DNA of 15,274 bases. Source: Salinarimonas sp051117315. Lineage in GTDB: Bacteria; Pseudomonadota; Alphaproteobacteria; Rhizobiales; Beijerinckiaceae. A model generated the notes under the pieces. That model was not told the origin of the DNA. It searched no databases and saw only the letters and a program-made list of their open reading frames with translations. Of this stretch, positions 1 through 7,700 are shown one piece after another (the first letter of the stretch is position 1; each line of letters begins with the position of its first letter). The position numbers and the translations under genes were made by a program. Where the stretch lies: contig JBNPEA010000137.1 in NCBI GenBank assembly GCA_051117315.1, positions 1 through 15,274 on the forward strand. The letters run 5' to 3'.

Positions 1-1164
1 CGCCGGGGCCGGGAGCTGGTAGTTGATGGTGGGCGCGATCACGCCCCCGTGGATCGTCATCAGCGAGACCACCGCCCCCACCGCGCCGGCGGCGGTGAGG
101 GTGTGGCCGATCATCGACTTGTTGGAGGAGATCGGCACGGAGCGCATCCGCTCGCCGATCACGGCCATCAGGCCCATCGCCTCCATCTTGTCGTTCTCGG
201 GCGTGCCGGTGCCGTGGGCGTTGACGTAGTCGATCGCGTCCGGCGCGACGCCGGCGTCGTCGAGCGCCGCCGCGATCGCCGCGACGATCGGCGCCCCGTC
301 GGGCGAGGAGCGGGTGCGGTGGAAGCCGTCGCCCTTCTCGCCGGCGCCGAGCACCCAGCCCAGGATCTCGGCCCCGCGGGCGCGCGCGTGCTCCGCGCTC
401 TCGAGCACGAGGGCTGCGGCGCCCTCGCCCATGACGAAGCCGTCGCGGTTCTTGGAGAAGGGCTTGGCCGCCTCCTCGGGCACGGCGTTCTGGGTCGAGA
501 GCGCCGAGAGCAGGGAGAAGCGGATCAGCGCCTCGGCGTGGACGGAGCCGTCGGTGCCGATGCACAAGGCGGCGGGCGTCTCGCCCCGGCGGATGGCTTC
601 GACGCCGAGCTGGATCGCGGTTGCGCCCGAGGAGCAGGCGGTCGAGAGCGAGATCGGCGAGCCCCTGGTGCCGAAGCGGTCGGCCAGGTGGTCCGCCACG
701 GTGCCGAACAGGAAGAGGTCGTGCCACTGCTGAAACTCGCCGCTGGCGGCAGCCTTCAGCAGGTCGTCGTAGGTCACGTCGCCGGCCTGGCCGGAGGCCT
801 CGGCCAGCGCCCGGCGCTGCGGCCACTCGATCTCGACCGGCGGCACGGCGACGAAGAGCGCGCCCGGGAAGTCGCCCTCCGGCAGGCCGGACTGGCCGAC
901 CGCCTCCTGCGCGGCGGTGGTCGCCAGCCGCTCGGACAGGCGCGGCGCGCAGAAATCCTCCGCGCCTTCGAAGTCGACGGTGCCGGCAATGGTCGTGCGC
1001 AGGCCCTCGGTGGGGAAGCGCGTGATGCGGTGAATGCCCGAGCGCCCGGCGGTGAGCGCGGCCCAGTTCGCGGCCTTGCCCTCGCCGAGCGAGGTGATCA
1101 CCCCCATGCCGGTGACGGCGACGAGGGGGCGCCCGAAGCGGTCCTTGGTCAGCGGCTCAGGCAT
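1..1164 (-). CDS. fabF1XL: Beta-ketoacyl-ACP synthase FabF1XL (VLCFA/lipid A pathway), C-terminus beyond left edge
   Basis: This is a KAS II (FabF-type) condensing enzyme; 388 codons are visible and the gene runs off the left edge, probably lacking about 30-40 residues. The translation shows the full thiolase-fold catalytic set: Cys177 in STACSSGAT, His317 in NAHGTGTPEND and His354 in SNKSMIGHT. The ATG at 1164 gives MPEPLTKDRFGRPLVAVTGM and lies 31 bp after the fabF2XL stop; a nearby upstream CAT is out of frame. In rhizobia the order acpXL-fabZXL-fabF2XL-fabF1XL-adhXL-lpxXL makes the 27-hydroxyoctacosanoate of lipid A, and the first four genes are seen here in that order. The inferred role is malonyl condensation on AcpXL, paired with its cysteine-less neighbour. 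The adhXL and lpxXL equivalents would lie beyond position 1. The KAS family is certain; the XL role rests on context. Confidence 0.93.
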   Translation of the reverse strand, partial: MPEPLTKDRFGRPLVAVTGMGVITSLGEGKAANWAALTAGRSGIHRITRFPTEGLRTTIAGTVDFEGAEDFCAPRLSERLATTAAQEAVGQSGLPEGDFPGALFVAVPPVEIEWPQRRALAEASGQAGDVTYDDLLKAAASGEFQQWHDLFLFGTVADHLADRFGTRGSPISLSTACSSGATAIQLGVEAIRRGETPAALCIGTDGSVHAEALIRFSLLSALSTQNAVPEEAAKPFSKNRDGFVMGEGAAALVLESAEHARARGAEILGWVLGAGEKGDGFHRTRSSPDGAPIVAAIAAALDDAGVAPDAIDYVNAHGTGTPENDKMEAMGLMAVIGERMRSVPISSNKSMIGHTLTAAGAVGAVVSLMTIHGGVIAPTINYQLPAPA

Positions 1165-1195
1165 GGCACAGCCTCATATCGTTGTCCGGCGCCCG

Positions 1196-2326
1196 TCACG
1201 CCGCCGCCAGGCGGATCAGGCCGGCGCCGCGCTGGTGGCCGACGCTGGTGACGGCGACCTCGCCCGCCTCGCCGGCGGCGACGAGTGCCGCCGCCAGGGC
1301 GACGCCGGCGGGGGCGTGGGCCTCCATCAGGTGGCCCGTGATATCCTGGGTGGCGTCGATCCGCGCGCCGGGCGCGAGCCGCGCCAGCGCTGAGCGCTCC
1401 TCGCCGTCGAGGCCGGAGAGGCCGAGCGCGCCGGAGATCACCCGATCGGCCGGGCCGGCGCCGGTCTCGTCCCACAGGCGTGCGAGGGCCGCCTCGACGT
1501 CGCCGGGCGCGCGCCGCGTGCGCGTCGAGCCGACGCCGGCGAGCCGCGCCAGGCTGCGCGCGCCGCGTGCTTGCGCATGCGCCCGCGATTCCAGCACGAG
1601 GAACGCCCCGCCCGATCCGAGCACGAAGCCGCCGGGCGCCGGACGGTCCGCGACGCGCGTCGGCGCGCCGGTCCAGCACAGCCGCGCCAAGGCGTAGGAG
1701 AGGATGGAATCCGGACGCTCGGAATTGAAGGAGCCGCCGACGAGGAAGATCTCGTTCTGGCCCGAGGCGATGCGCGCCTGCGCGATCCGGATCGCGTCGA
1801 CGCCCGCCTGCTCCTCGCCCATGAAGGTGCGCGAGGCGCCCGTCACGCCGTGGACGATGGCGATGTTGCCGGCGAGCAGGTTCGAGAGCTGCGCCAGGAA
1901 GAGCGTGGGGCGTACGTCCGACATCAGCCGCTCGTTCAAGAGCGCGTCCGGCGCGGGCGCCGTGCGCATGGCGGTGAGCACCTGGCCGTCGACCGCGTAG
2001 TCCCGCTCGCCGCCGCCGGCGGCGACGATGACGTGGGTCTGCGCCTTGAGCGTGGCGTCGTCCTTGATCCCGGCGGAGTCGAGCGCCGCGCCGGCGGCGT
2101 AGACGCCCAGCCGCTGCCAGGGCTCCATCTGGCGCTGGTCGGACTTCTTGGGGATCTGCGTCGCGAGATCGAGCGCGGGGGCCGGGCGCACGGGATAGGG
2201 CGCGAAGCGCTCCGTCTCCCAGGGACCCTCCGCACCGCCGGCCAGCGCCGCGAGATGGGCGTCCGCGCCCTCGCCCGCGCAGGAGACGAGGCCGATGCCG
2301 GTGACGACGACGTCGCGGGCGCTCAT
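1196..2326 (-). CDS. fabF2XL: Cysteine-less beta-ketoacyl synthase FabF2XL (chain-length-factor-like partner)
   Basis: A 376-residue ketosynthase-fold protein beginning MSARDVVVTGIGLVSCAGEG. At the position of the catalytic cysteine the sequence reads VTGASRTFMG, so Ser165 replaces Cys. The NAHGTGT histidine motif is also absent, though GHLMEAHAPAG (about 331-341) keeps the second histidine region. It should therefore not catalyse normal transacylation and condensation by itself. By analogy with chain-length factors of type II polyketide synthases, I infer that it forms a heterodimer with FabF1XL and shapes the acyl tunnel for very long chains. Its ATG at 2326 overlaps the fabZXL stop by 4 bp (ATGA), indicating translational coupling; fabF1XL follows after 31 bp. 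A long upstream extension of this reading frame has no protein-like content and was rejected. Confidence 0.9.
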   Translation of the reverse strand: MSARDVVVTGIGLVSCAGEGADAHLAALAGGAEGPWETERFAPYPVRPAPALDLATQIPKKSDQRQMEPWQRLGVYAAGAALDSAGIKDDATLKAQTHVIVAAGGGERDYAVDGQVLTAMRTAPAPDALLNERLMSDVRPTLFLAQLSNLLAGNIAIVHGVTGASRTFMGEEQAGVDAIRIAQARIASGQNEIFLVGGSFNSERPDSILSYALARLCWTGAPTRVADRPAPGGFVLGSGGAFLVLESRAHAQARGARSLARLAGVGSTRTRRAPGDVEAALARLWDETGAGPADRVISGALGLSGLDGEERSALARLAPGARIDATQDITGHLMEAHAPAGVALAAALVAAGEAGEVAVTSVGHQRGAGLIRLAAA

Positions 2327-2784
2327 CGGGCGATCTCCGTCAAGCCGATGCGGGCGGCCTGCGCGCGCATCTGGTCGTCGAGGCCGGGAGGGAAGGGCAT
2401 GATCCGGAAGCGCAGCTCGGCGTCGCAGATCGGCCGGCCGGCGACCGCGATCTTCGCCTTCGTGCCGACGTAGCCGGAGCCCTCGTGCACCAGCGCCGCC
2501 TCGATGTCGAGCACGGCGTCGGGCTCGACGAAGGTGCGGAAGCGCGCCTTGTCCACCGCCATCAGGAACGGCATGTGGGTGTAGCCCATCAGCGCCAGCA
2601 CGAGGTAGCCAGAGGCCTGGGCCATCGTCTCGGTGAGGAGCACGCCGGGCACCAGCGGATGTCCGGGGAAGTGGCCCTCGAAGACGGGGCTCTCGCGCGG
2701 CACGACCGAGCGGGCGCGCAGGATGCGGGCCGTGGCGTCGAGCGCCTCGACCCGGTCGATCATCTCGAAGTATTCGAGCCGCAT
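2323..2784 (-). CDS. fabZXL: 3-hydroxyacyl-ACP dehydratase FabZXL
   Basis: A 153-residue single-hotdog FabZ-type dehydratase that removes water from 3-hydroxyacyl-ACP during fatty acid elongation. The diagnostic motif FEGHFPGHPLVPGVLLTETMAQ is seen at about residues 35-56; the family's catalytic histidine lies in HFPGHP and the acidic residue in LLTETMAQ. FLMAVDKARFRTFVEPDAVL follows, as is usual for FabZ. Length matches the family. The ATG at 2784 lies 27 bp after acpXL, and the stop overlaps the fabF2XL start by 4 bp. Gene order marks it as the dehydratase dedicated to AcpXL-bound very long chains rather than the housekeeping FabZ, which normally sits beside lpxD/lpxA. No strong Shine-Dalgarno is visible, which suits coupling from acpXL. 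Confidence 0.93.
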   Translation of the reverse strand: MRLEYFEMIDRVEALDATARILRARSVVPRESPVFEGHFPGHPLVPGVLLTETMAQASGYLVLALMGYTHMPFLMAVDKARFRTFVEPDAVLDIEAALVHEGSGYVGTKAKIAVAGRPICDAELRFRIMPFPPGLDDQMRAQAARIGLTEIAR

Positions 2785-2811
2785 GCGCCCGCAGATCCCA
2801 GGAGAAAGCCC

Positions 2812-3096
2812 TCAGGCCGCGCCCTTGGCGGCCACGAGCTCGTCGACGCGGGTGACGAGGTTCTTCATGACGAAGTACTCCTCGGCCGGGGCCTTGCCCT
2901 CGTTGACTTCCTGCGTCCACTGCTCGAGCGGCAGCTTGATGCCGAAGGCCTTGTCGATGGCGAAGGCGATGTCGAGGAAGGCGAGCGAATCGATGCCCAG
3001 ATCGTCGATGGCGTGGCTCTCCGGCGTGATCTCCTCGCGCGGGATATCGGCCGTATCGGCGATGATGTCGGCGACTTTGTCGAAGGTGGTGGACAT
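2812..3096 (-). CDS. acpXL: Acyl carrier protein AcpXL
   Basis: A 94-residue acidic acyl carrier protein beginning MSTTFDKVADIIADTADIPR. The phosphopantetheine site is Ser37 in DDLGIDSLAF. The sequence continues LDIAFAIDKAFGIKLPLEQW and TQEVNEGKAPAEEYFVMKNL, a C-terminal half characteristic of AcpXL and absent from housekeeping AcpP, which is shorter (about 78 residues). AcpXL carries the growing C26-C28 chain that LpxXL transfers to lipid A in rhizobia. It is the first gene of the operon and faces a 378-bp divergent intergenic region, so the promoter should lie there. A purine-rich AGGAG lies about 13 nt before the ATG, farther than usual. I am very confident of family and subtype. Confidence 0.96.
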   Translation of the reverse strand: MSTTFDKVADIIADTADIPREEITPESHAIDDLGIDSLAFLDIAFAIDKAFGIKLPLEQWTQEVNEGKAPAEEYFVMKNLVTRVDELVAAKGAA

Positions 3097-3291
3097 CGCG
3101 ACGCTTCTGCTCCTGGCGACGCCCGGCGAGGGCGTCCGTGATGTGTCGTCCGTGGCTCGCGCGCCCGGGCGGCGCGGCGGCCCGCTCCCGCCGGACCCGC
3201 CCCGCCACGGGGCGCCCGGCCCGCGGGCGAACGCGCACGGCAGCCGGCCTCGCGCACGAGGGGCTCCTCGAAGCGCCTCCCTTACACGCAA

Positions 3292-3360
3292 GGCGCCCGC
3301 CCGGCAACAAGGATGGCGCCCGCCCGGCAACAACGATGGTGCCGACCCGGCGACGAGGAA
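3292..3360 (+). repeat. Three tandem 23-bp imperfect repeats
   Basis: Units are 3292-3314, 3315-3337 and 3338-3360, each 23 bp with no spacer. Units 1 and 2 differ at one base (AAGGAT versus AACGAT at the end); unit 3 matches unit 1 at 17 of 23 positions. The conserved core is CCCGGC followed by A/G-AC-A/G-A. The 23-bp period is close to two helical turns, so repeated binding of a regulator on one DNA face is possible; replication slippage is an equally simple explanation. They lie about 200 bp upstream of acpXL and about 115 bp upstream of the plus-strand gene. Confidence 0.8.
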
Positions 3361-3463
3361 GAGCCGAGGATCGCCGGGCCTTCCCGGGCGGGCGGTCCCG
3401 CGAGCCCCGCGGCGATGCGCCCCGCCTTCCCGTCGGCGCCGCGAGGCTTTATCTGCGGGAGGC

Positions 3464-3469
3464 AGGAGG
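3464..3469 (+). promoter_or_regulatory. Ribosome binding site AGGAGG fixing the start at 3475
   Basis: A perfect AGGAGG sits 5 nt before the ATG at 3475. It decides the start of the downstream gene against an in-frame upstream start at 3313, whose extra 54 residues are low-complexity and include the repeat region. Confidence 0.85.
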
Positions 3470-3474
3470 CGCAT

Positions 3475-4374
3475 ATGAGCGACGTCGTGTTCGATCGCGG
3501 GCTCGCCCGCACCCGCCTCGCCCGCGCCAAGGCGGAGCGGCCGGGCGGCCGTGGCGGCTACGCCGACTTCCTGGTCGCGCGGGCGGCGGAGGACGTGGAG
3601 GACCGGCTCGCCGCGGTCCTGCGCGAATTTCCCGTATGCGTCGATCTCGGCACGCCGGCGCCGCACGTCGCCCGGGCGCTCGCCCGACGGCCCGGCACCG
3701 AGCGCGTGCTTCGGCTCGCGCCGCTGCCCGAGCCCGGCGCGGTCGTCGCCGACGAGGAGGCGCTGCCGCTCGCGCCGGCATCCGTGAACCTCGTCGTCTC
3801 GGCGCTGGCGTCGCCGGGCGCCAACGCCCTGCCGGGGACGCTGATCCAGCCGCGCCGGCCGGTCGCGCCCGACGGGCTGATGCTCGCCTGCCTCATGGGC
3901 GGCTCGAGCCTCTACGAGCTGCGCCAGAGCTTCGCCGCCGCCGAGGCCGAGACGACGGGCGGCGTCTCGCCGCGGGTCGCCCCCTTCGTGGACGTGCGCG
4001 ATCTCGGCGCGCTGCTCCAGCGCGCCGGCTTCGCGCTGCCGGTGGTCGACGCCGATCCGCTGGTGGTGCGCTACGACGATGTCCTCGGCCTGATGCGCGA
4101 CCTGCGCGCCATGGGGCTCGGCAACGTGCTGACCGCCCGCCGCCGCGTGCCGCTCGCGCGCGCGACGCTGCTGCGGCTCGCCGAGATCTACGCCGAGCGC
4201 TACGCCGATGCGGACGGGCGGGTGCGCGCCACGTTCGAGCTCGTCTGGATGTCGGGCTGGGCGCCGCACGAGAGCCAGCAGAAGCCGCTGCGGCCGGGCT
4301 CGGCCCGGATGCGCCTCGCCGACGCATTGGGCACGCAGGAGATCCCGGCGGGGGAGCGGGCGAAGCCGGGTTGA
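3475..4374 (+). CDS. NDUFAF5/BioC-like class I methyltransferase-fold protein
   Basis: A 299-residue protein of the alphaproteobacterial group related to mitochondrial NDUFAF5 and BioC. Family signatures seen: MSDVVFDRGLARTRLARA at the N-terminus, EDRLAAVLREFPVCVDLG (42-59), MGGSSLYELRQSF (141-153), GGVSPRVAPFVDVRDLGALLQRAGFALP (162-189), YDDVLGLMRDLRAMGLGNVL (200-219) and FELVWMSGWAPHESQQKPLRPGSA (254-277). Human NDUFAF5 is an arginine hydroxylase of complex I assembly, so the bacterial role need not be methylation. Oddly, the glycine-rich SAM loop after DLGT reads PAPHV (61-65), and the segment normally like LHWVNDLPG reads SPGANALPG (113-121). These positions matter for cofactor or substrate binding, so activity is uncertain, or the sequence is locally wrong. 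It is divergent from acpXL and convergent with the response regulator gene (22 bp apart). Confidence 0.83.
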   Translation: MSDVVFDRGLARTRLARAKAERPGGRGGYADFLVARAAEDVEDRLAAVLREFPVCVDLGTPAPHVARALARRPGTERVLRLAPLPEPGAVVADEEALPLAPASVNLVVSALASPGANALPGTLIQPRRPVAPDGLMLACLMGGSSLYELRQSFAAAEAETTGGVSPRVAPFVDVRDLGALLQRAGFALPVVDADPLVVRYDDVLGLMRDLRAMGLGNVLTARRRVPLARATLLRLAEIYAERYADADGRVRATFELVWMSGWAPHESQQKPLRPGSARMRLADALGTQEIPAGERAKPG

Positions 4375-4390
4375 GCCTCCCGGACGAGGC
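4375..4390. terminator. Small hairpin between convergent genes
   Basis: Arms GCCTC (4375-4379) and GAGGC (4386-4390) flank a 6-nt loop, directly after the plus-strand stop and just before the minus-strand stop at 4397. It could serve transcription from both sides. The stem is only 5 bp and has no U-tract, so the call is weak. Confidence 0.3.
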
Positions 4391-4396
4391 GCTGGG

Positions 4397-4756
4397 TCAG
4401 GCGCGCAGCTGCGCCAGGGTGCGGCGCAGGTCGTCGCCGGAGAACGGCTTGCGCAGGATGGGCACCTTCGGATGCGCGCCGCCGAGCGCGACCGATCCGT
4501 AGCCCGTGGAGAACGCGAAGGGGATGCCGCGCGCGGCGAGCCGGTCGGCGATGGGGAGCGAGCGCTGGCCGTCGAGGTTGATGTCGAGCAGCGCGACGTC
4601 GATGTCGTCGCGCTCGGCGGCGCAGAGACCGTCCTGAAGGCGATGGGCGAGCCCGACGACGGCATAGCCGAGCTCGACGAGGGTGTCCTCCAGCATCATC
4701 GCGACGAGGACCTCGTCCTCGACGACGAGCACCCTGCCGTGACGATCCTCGGTCAT
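4397..4756 (-). CDS. Single-domain response regulator (FATGUY-like receiver)
   Basis: A 119-residue stand-alone receiver (REC) domain. Acidic pocket residues Glu13-Asp14 lie in LVVEDEVLV, the phospho-acceptor is Asp58 in VALLDINLDGQ, the switch Ser83-Thr84 is in FAFSTGYGS, and the conserved Lys103 is in LRKPFS. The P-F-x-F-x-TGYG and KPF pattern matches the FATGUY receiver family of alphaproteobacteria, which works with HWE/HisKA2 kinases and often feeds the PhyR general stress response. There is no output domain, so it probably acts by protein contact, as a phosphate sink or by relaying phosphate. Its ATG overlaps the stop of the kinase gene by 4 bp, so the two are translationally coupled and almost certainly partners. 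The normally alanine position of FATGY is Ser83 here. Confidence 0.93.
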   Translation of the reverse strand: MTEDRHGRVLVVEDEVLVAMMLEDTLVELGYAVVGLAHRLQDGLCAAERDDIDVALLDINLDGQRSLPIADRLAARGIPFAFSTGYGSVALGGAHPKVPILRKPFSGDDLRRTLAQLRA

Positions 4757-7700
4757 GCGCTGTCTCCCTCGGCCGCCCGCTGGTCCGCGAGGGGCGCATC
4801 GACCTCGCAGACGAGCCCGTCCGGCTCGAAGCGCAGCGAGGCGGAGCCCTGCAGCTCCGCGGCGAGCCCGTGCTCGATCAGGCGCGAGCCGAAGCCGCGC
4901 CCGCCCGGCGGCGATACGGGTGGGCCGCCGCGTTCCTGCCAACGCAGGCGCAGCCGTCTCGTGCCGTCCTCGCCGCCGATCTCCCAGGTCACCGCGATCC
5001 GCCCGGCCTGGACGGAGAGCGCGCCGTGCTTCACGGCGTTGGTGGCGAGCTCGTGCAGCGCCAGCGCGATCGCCACCGCCCCGCGGGGGTCGAGCCGCAC
5101 GTGCGGGCCCTCGACGTGCAGCCGCGCGTCCGCGCCGGCGGGATCGAAGGGATCGACGGCCACGCGCACGATCTCGGCGAGGTCGGCGCCCTCCCAGCAC
5201 TCGCTGGTGAGCACGTCGTGCGCGCCCGCGAGCGCCCGCAGCCGGGCCGCGAAGGCCTCGCGCTCCGTTGCGGAATCGGTCTTGCCGCGAAAGCTCTGGC
5301 CGGCGATGGCCTGGACCGAGGCGAGCGTGTTCTTCACCCGGTGGTTGAGCTCGTCCATCAGCAGACGTTGGTGCTGCTGCGCCCGGGTCAGCTGCGTCAC
5401 GTCGATGAACGTGACGACGACGCCCTCCGTGCGCATGTCGCCGTCGCGATAGGGGGCGAGCCGCACGAGGAAGTTCGCCGCGTCGTCCTTGCGCCTGGCG
5501 TTCAGCTCCTGCGGCTCGCCCTGCGCGAACACGGTGCGCACCCGGTCGACGAGGTCGGGCAGGTCGAGCCGGCTCGACAGGTCGGTGAGCGGCCGGCCGG
5601 CGTCGCTGGGCAGGATGTTGAAGATCTGCGTGATCGCCGGCGTGAAGCTGCGGATCGTCAACCCGCGGTCGAGGAAGACGGTGGCGACCTGGGTCGAGTC
5701 GAAGAGGTTGCGCAGGTCGTTGTTGGCGTGGTCCAGCTCCTCGACCTTGCCCGACAGCTCGGAATTGACGGTGTGGAGCTCCTCGTTGAGGGATTGCAGC
5801 TCCTCCTTCGAGGCTTCCAGCTCCTCGTTGGTCGACTGCATCTCCTCGTTCACCGAGACGAGCTCCTCGTTGGAGGACTTGAGCTCCTCCACGGCGGTCT
5901 CGTACTCCTCGACCATGCCCTGCAGCCGCTCGCGGGTCTCGCGCAGCTCGCGCTCGAGATGGCCGACGGCGGCGTCCCCGCGGGTCGCGTCCGCGATCCG
6001 CCCGGCTTCGCGCGGCACCGCCTCTCCGGCGGCCTCGAACATCACGAGCAGCAGCGGATCCTCGCGCACCATCATCGGCTCGACGACGATGGTCAGCCGC
6101 TGGACCTTGCCGTCGTCGGCCTCCACCGCGACGTCCTCGCGGCGGACGCCGCCGCGTTTCTCCACGGCCTGGCGCAGGGCGGCCTGCAGCTCGACGCGCA
6201 GGCCCTTGCGCGCCATCGCCATCAGCTGGCGGTTCATCAGCCCCGGGGAGAGCTCCAGGAAGCGGCCCGTGCGGCTCGAGGCGTAGACGACGTCTCCCGC
6301 CGCGTCGACGACGACGTGCGGCGGCGCGAAGCGGGTGAGCACCAGCTGCTCCACCGCCTGCCGAAGGGCGGCGCCGCCGGTGCGGCGCTCGGGACCGCGC
6401 ACGCCGGCCTCCTGCGGATGGAAGCGCCCGACGAGCGCCGGCAGGTGGACCGCCGTCGTGGCGTCCTCGCGGGCGCGGAAGATGCGCAGCTTCTTGTTCA
6501 CCGGGGCGAACAGGTCGCCGTAATGGCCGATGTTCTCCGACAGGCCGAGGAAGAGGTACCCGTTCGGCCGCAGGGCGTAGTGGAAGATCGGGAGCACCTG
6601 CTCCTGGATCTGCGGCCCGAAATAGATCAGCAGGTTGCGGCAGGAGACGAGGTCGATGCGCGAGAACGGGGGATCTCGGATCACGCTGTGCGGCGAGAAG
6701 ATGCACATGTCGCGCACCTCCTTGGCGAGCACCCGCGTGCCGCCGTCGGCCGTGAACCAGCGATCCCGGCGCGCCGGGTCGACGTTCTCGATCAGCGTCG
6801 CGGGGTAGCGCGCCGCCCGCGCCACCGAGAGCGCATGCTCGTCGATGTCGGTGGCGAAGATCTGCACGCGGGGCACGGCGGCGAGCCGCTCCGTGTGCTC
6901 GCGCATCAGGATGGCGATGGAATAGACCTCCTCGCCGGTGGCGCAGCCGGGAATCCAGACCCGAACCGTGTCGTCGGCCCCGCGCCCCTCGAAGATCGCG
7001 GGGATGACGTCGTGCTCCAGCGCCTGGAAGGACTCGGTATCGCGGAAGAACGCGGTGACGTTGATGAGCAGGTCGCGGAACAGCGCGGTCACCTCCTCGG
7101 GCGTCGCGCGCAGTCGCTCCACGTAGGCTCCGATCTCGGTCAGTCCCGCCACCTGCATGCGCCGATGCACGCGGCGCAGGAAGGTCTTGGTCTTGTAGCC
7201 GTTGAAGTCGTGGCCGACCTGGTTGCGCAGGATCGTGCAGATCTCCTGGCGGGCGGCCTCGATCGGCTCGTGATGGGGCAGCGGCCGCGCGTGCGGCTCG
7301 TCGTCCGCGCTCTCCTCGTCGCCGGCCATCGACTCGATGCGCGCCACGTCCTGGGCGAAGGCGACGAGGCGCGGACCCATCTTCTCCGCCGGCAGGGCGA
7401 GGTCGACGAGCCCGGTCGAGATCGCGGTCGCGGGCATGTCGGGGTGGCTCGGCCCGGACCCGTCCGCGGTCTGGGCGAGGGTGAGGCCGCCACGCTCCTT
7501 GATCGCCTTGACGCCGAGCGTGCCGTCGCCGTCCCCGCCGGAGAGCACGATGCCCACCGCGTAGTCGCCCTGGTCCTTCGCCAGGGCGCTGAAGAAGACG
7601 TCGATAGGCTTGCGCTCGTGGTTCGACGGGTCCTGGCGCACGACCTGCAGCCGGCCGTCCTCGACGCCGACGAGATCGCCCGCGGCGAGCACGTGGACGG

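Larger units (their letters stand above)
3097..3474. promoter_or_regulatory. Divergent intergenic region between acpXL and the NDUFAF5-like gene
   Basis: This 378-bp stretch separates two divergent genes and must hold both promoters, but no convincing -35/-10 pair stands out in such GC-rich DNA. It contains a 7-bp perfect stem with a 3-nt loop (3198-3214; arms CGCCCCG and CGGGGCG) and a three-copy tandem repeat (3292-3360, listed separately). The open frames crossing it are arginine- and proline-rich in every phase and look like shadows, so I see no gene here. A strong AGGAGG at 3464-3469 belongs to the plus-strand gene. Confidence 0.6.

Noticed and set aside
49..1251. Plus-strand 400-codon frame opposite fabF1XL
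   Set aside because: It is the antisense image of a ketosynthase with an intact Cys-His-His set and has no recognisable domain.
2327..3310. N-terminal extension of FabF2XL in the same frame
   Set aside because: It overlaps fabZXL and acpXL in a different phase and has no conserved content; the ATG at 2326 fits the ketosynthase N-terminus.
3292..3360. CRISPR array
   Set aside because: The repeats are contiguous with no spacers and only three units, so this is a simple tandem repeat.
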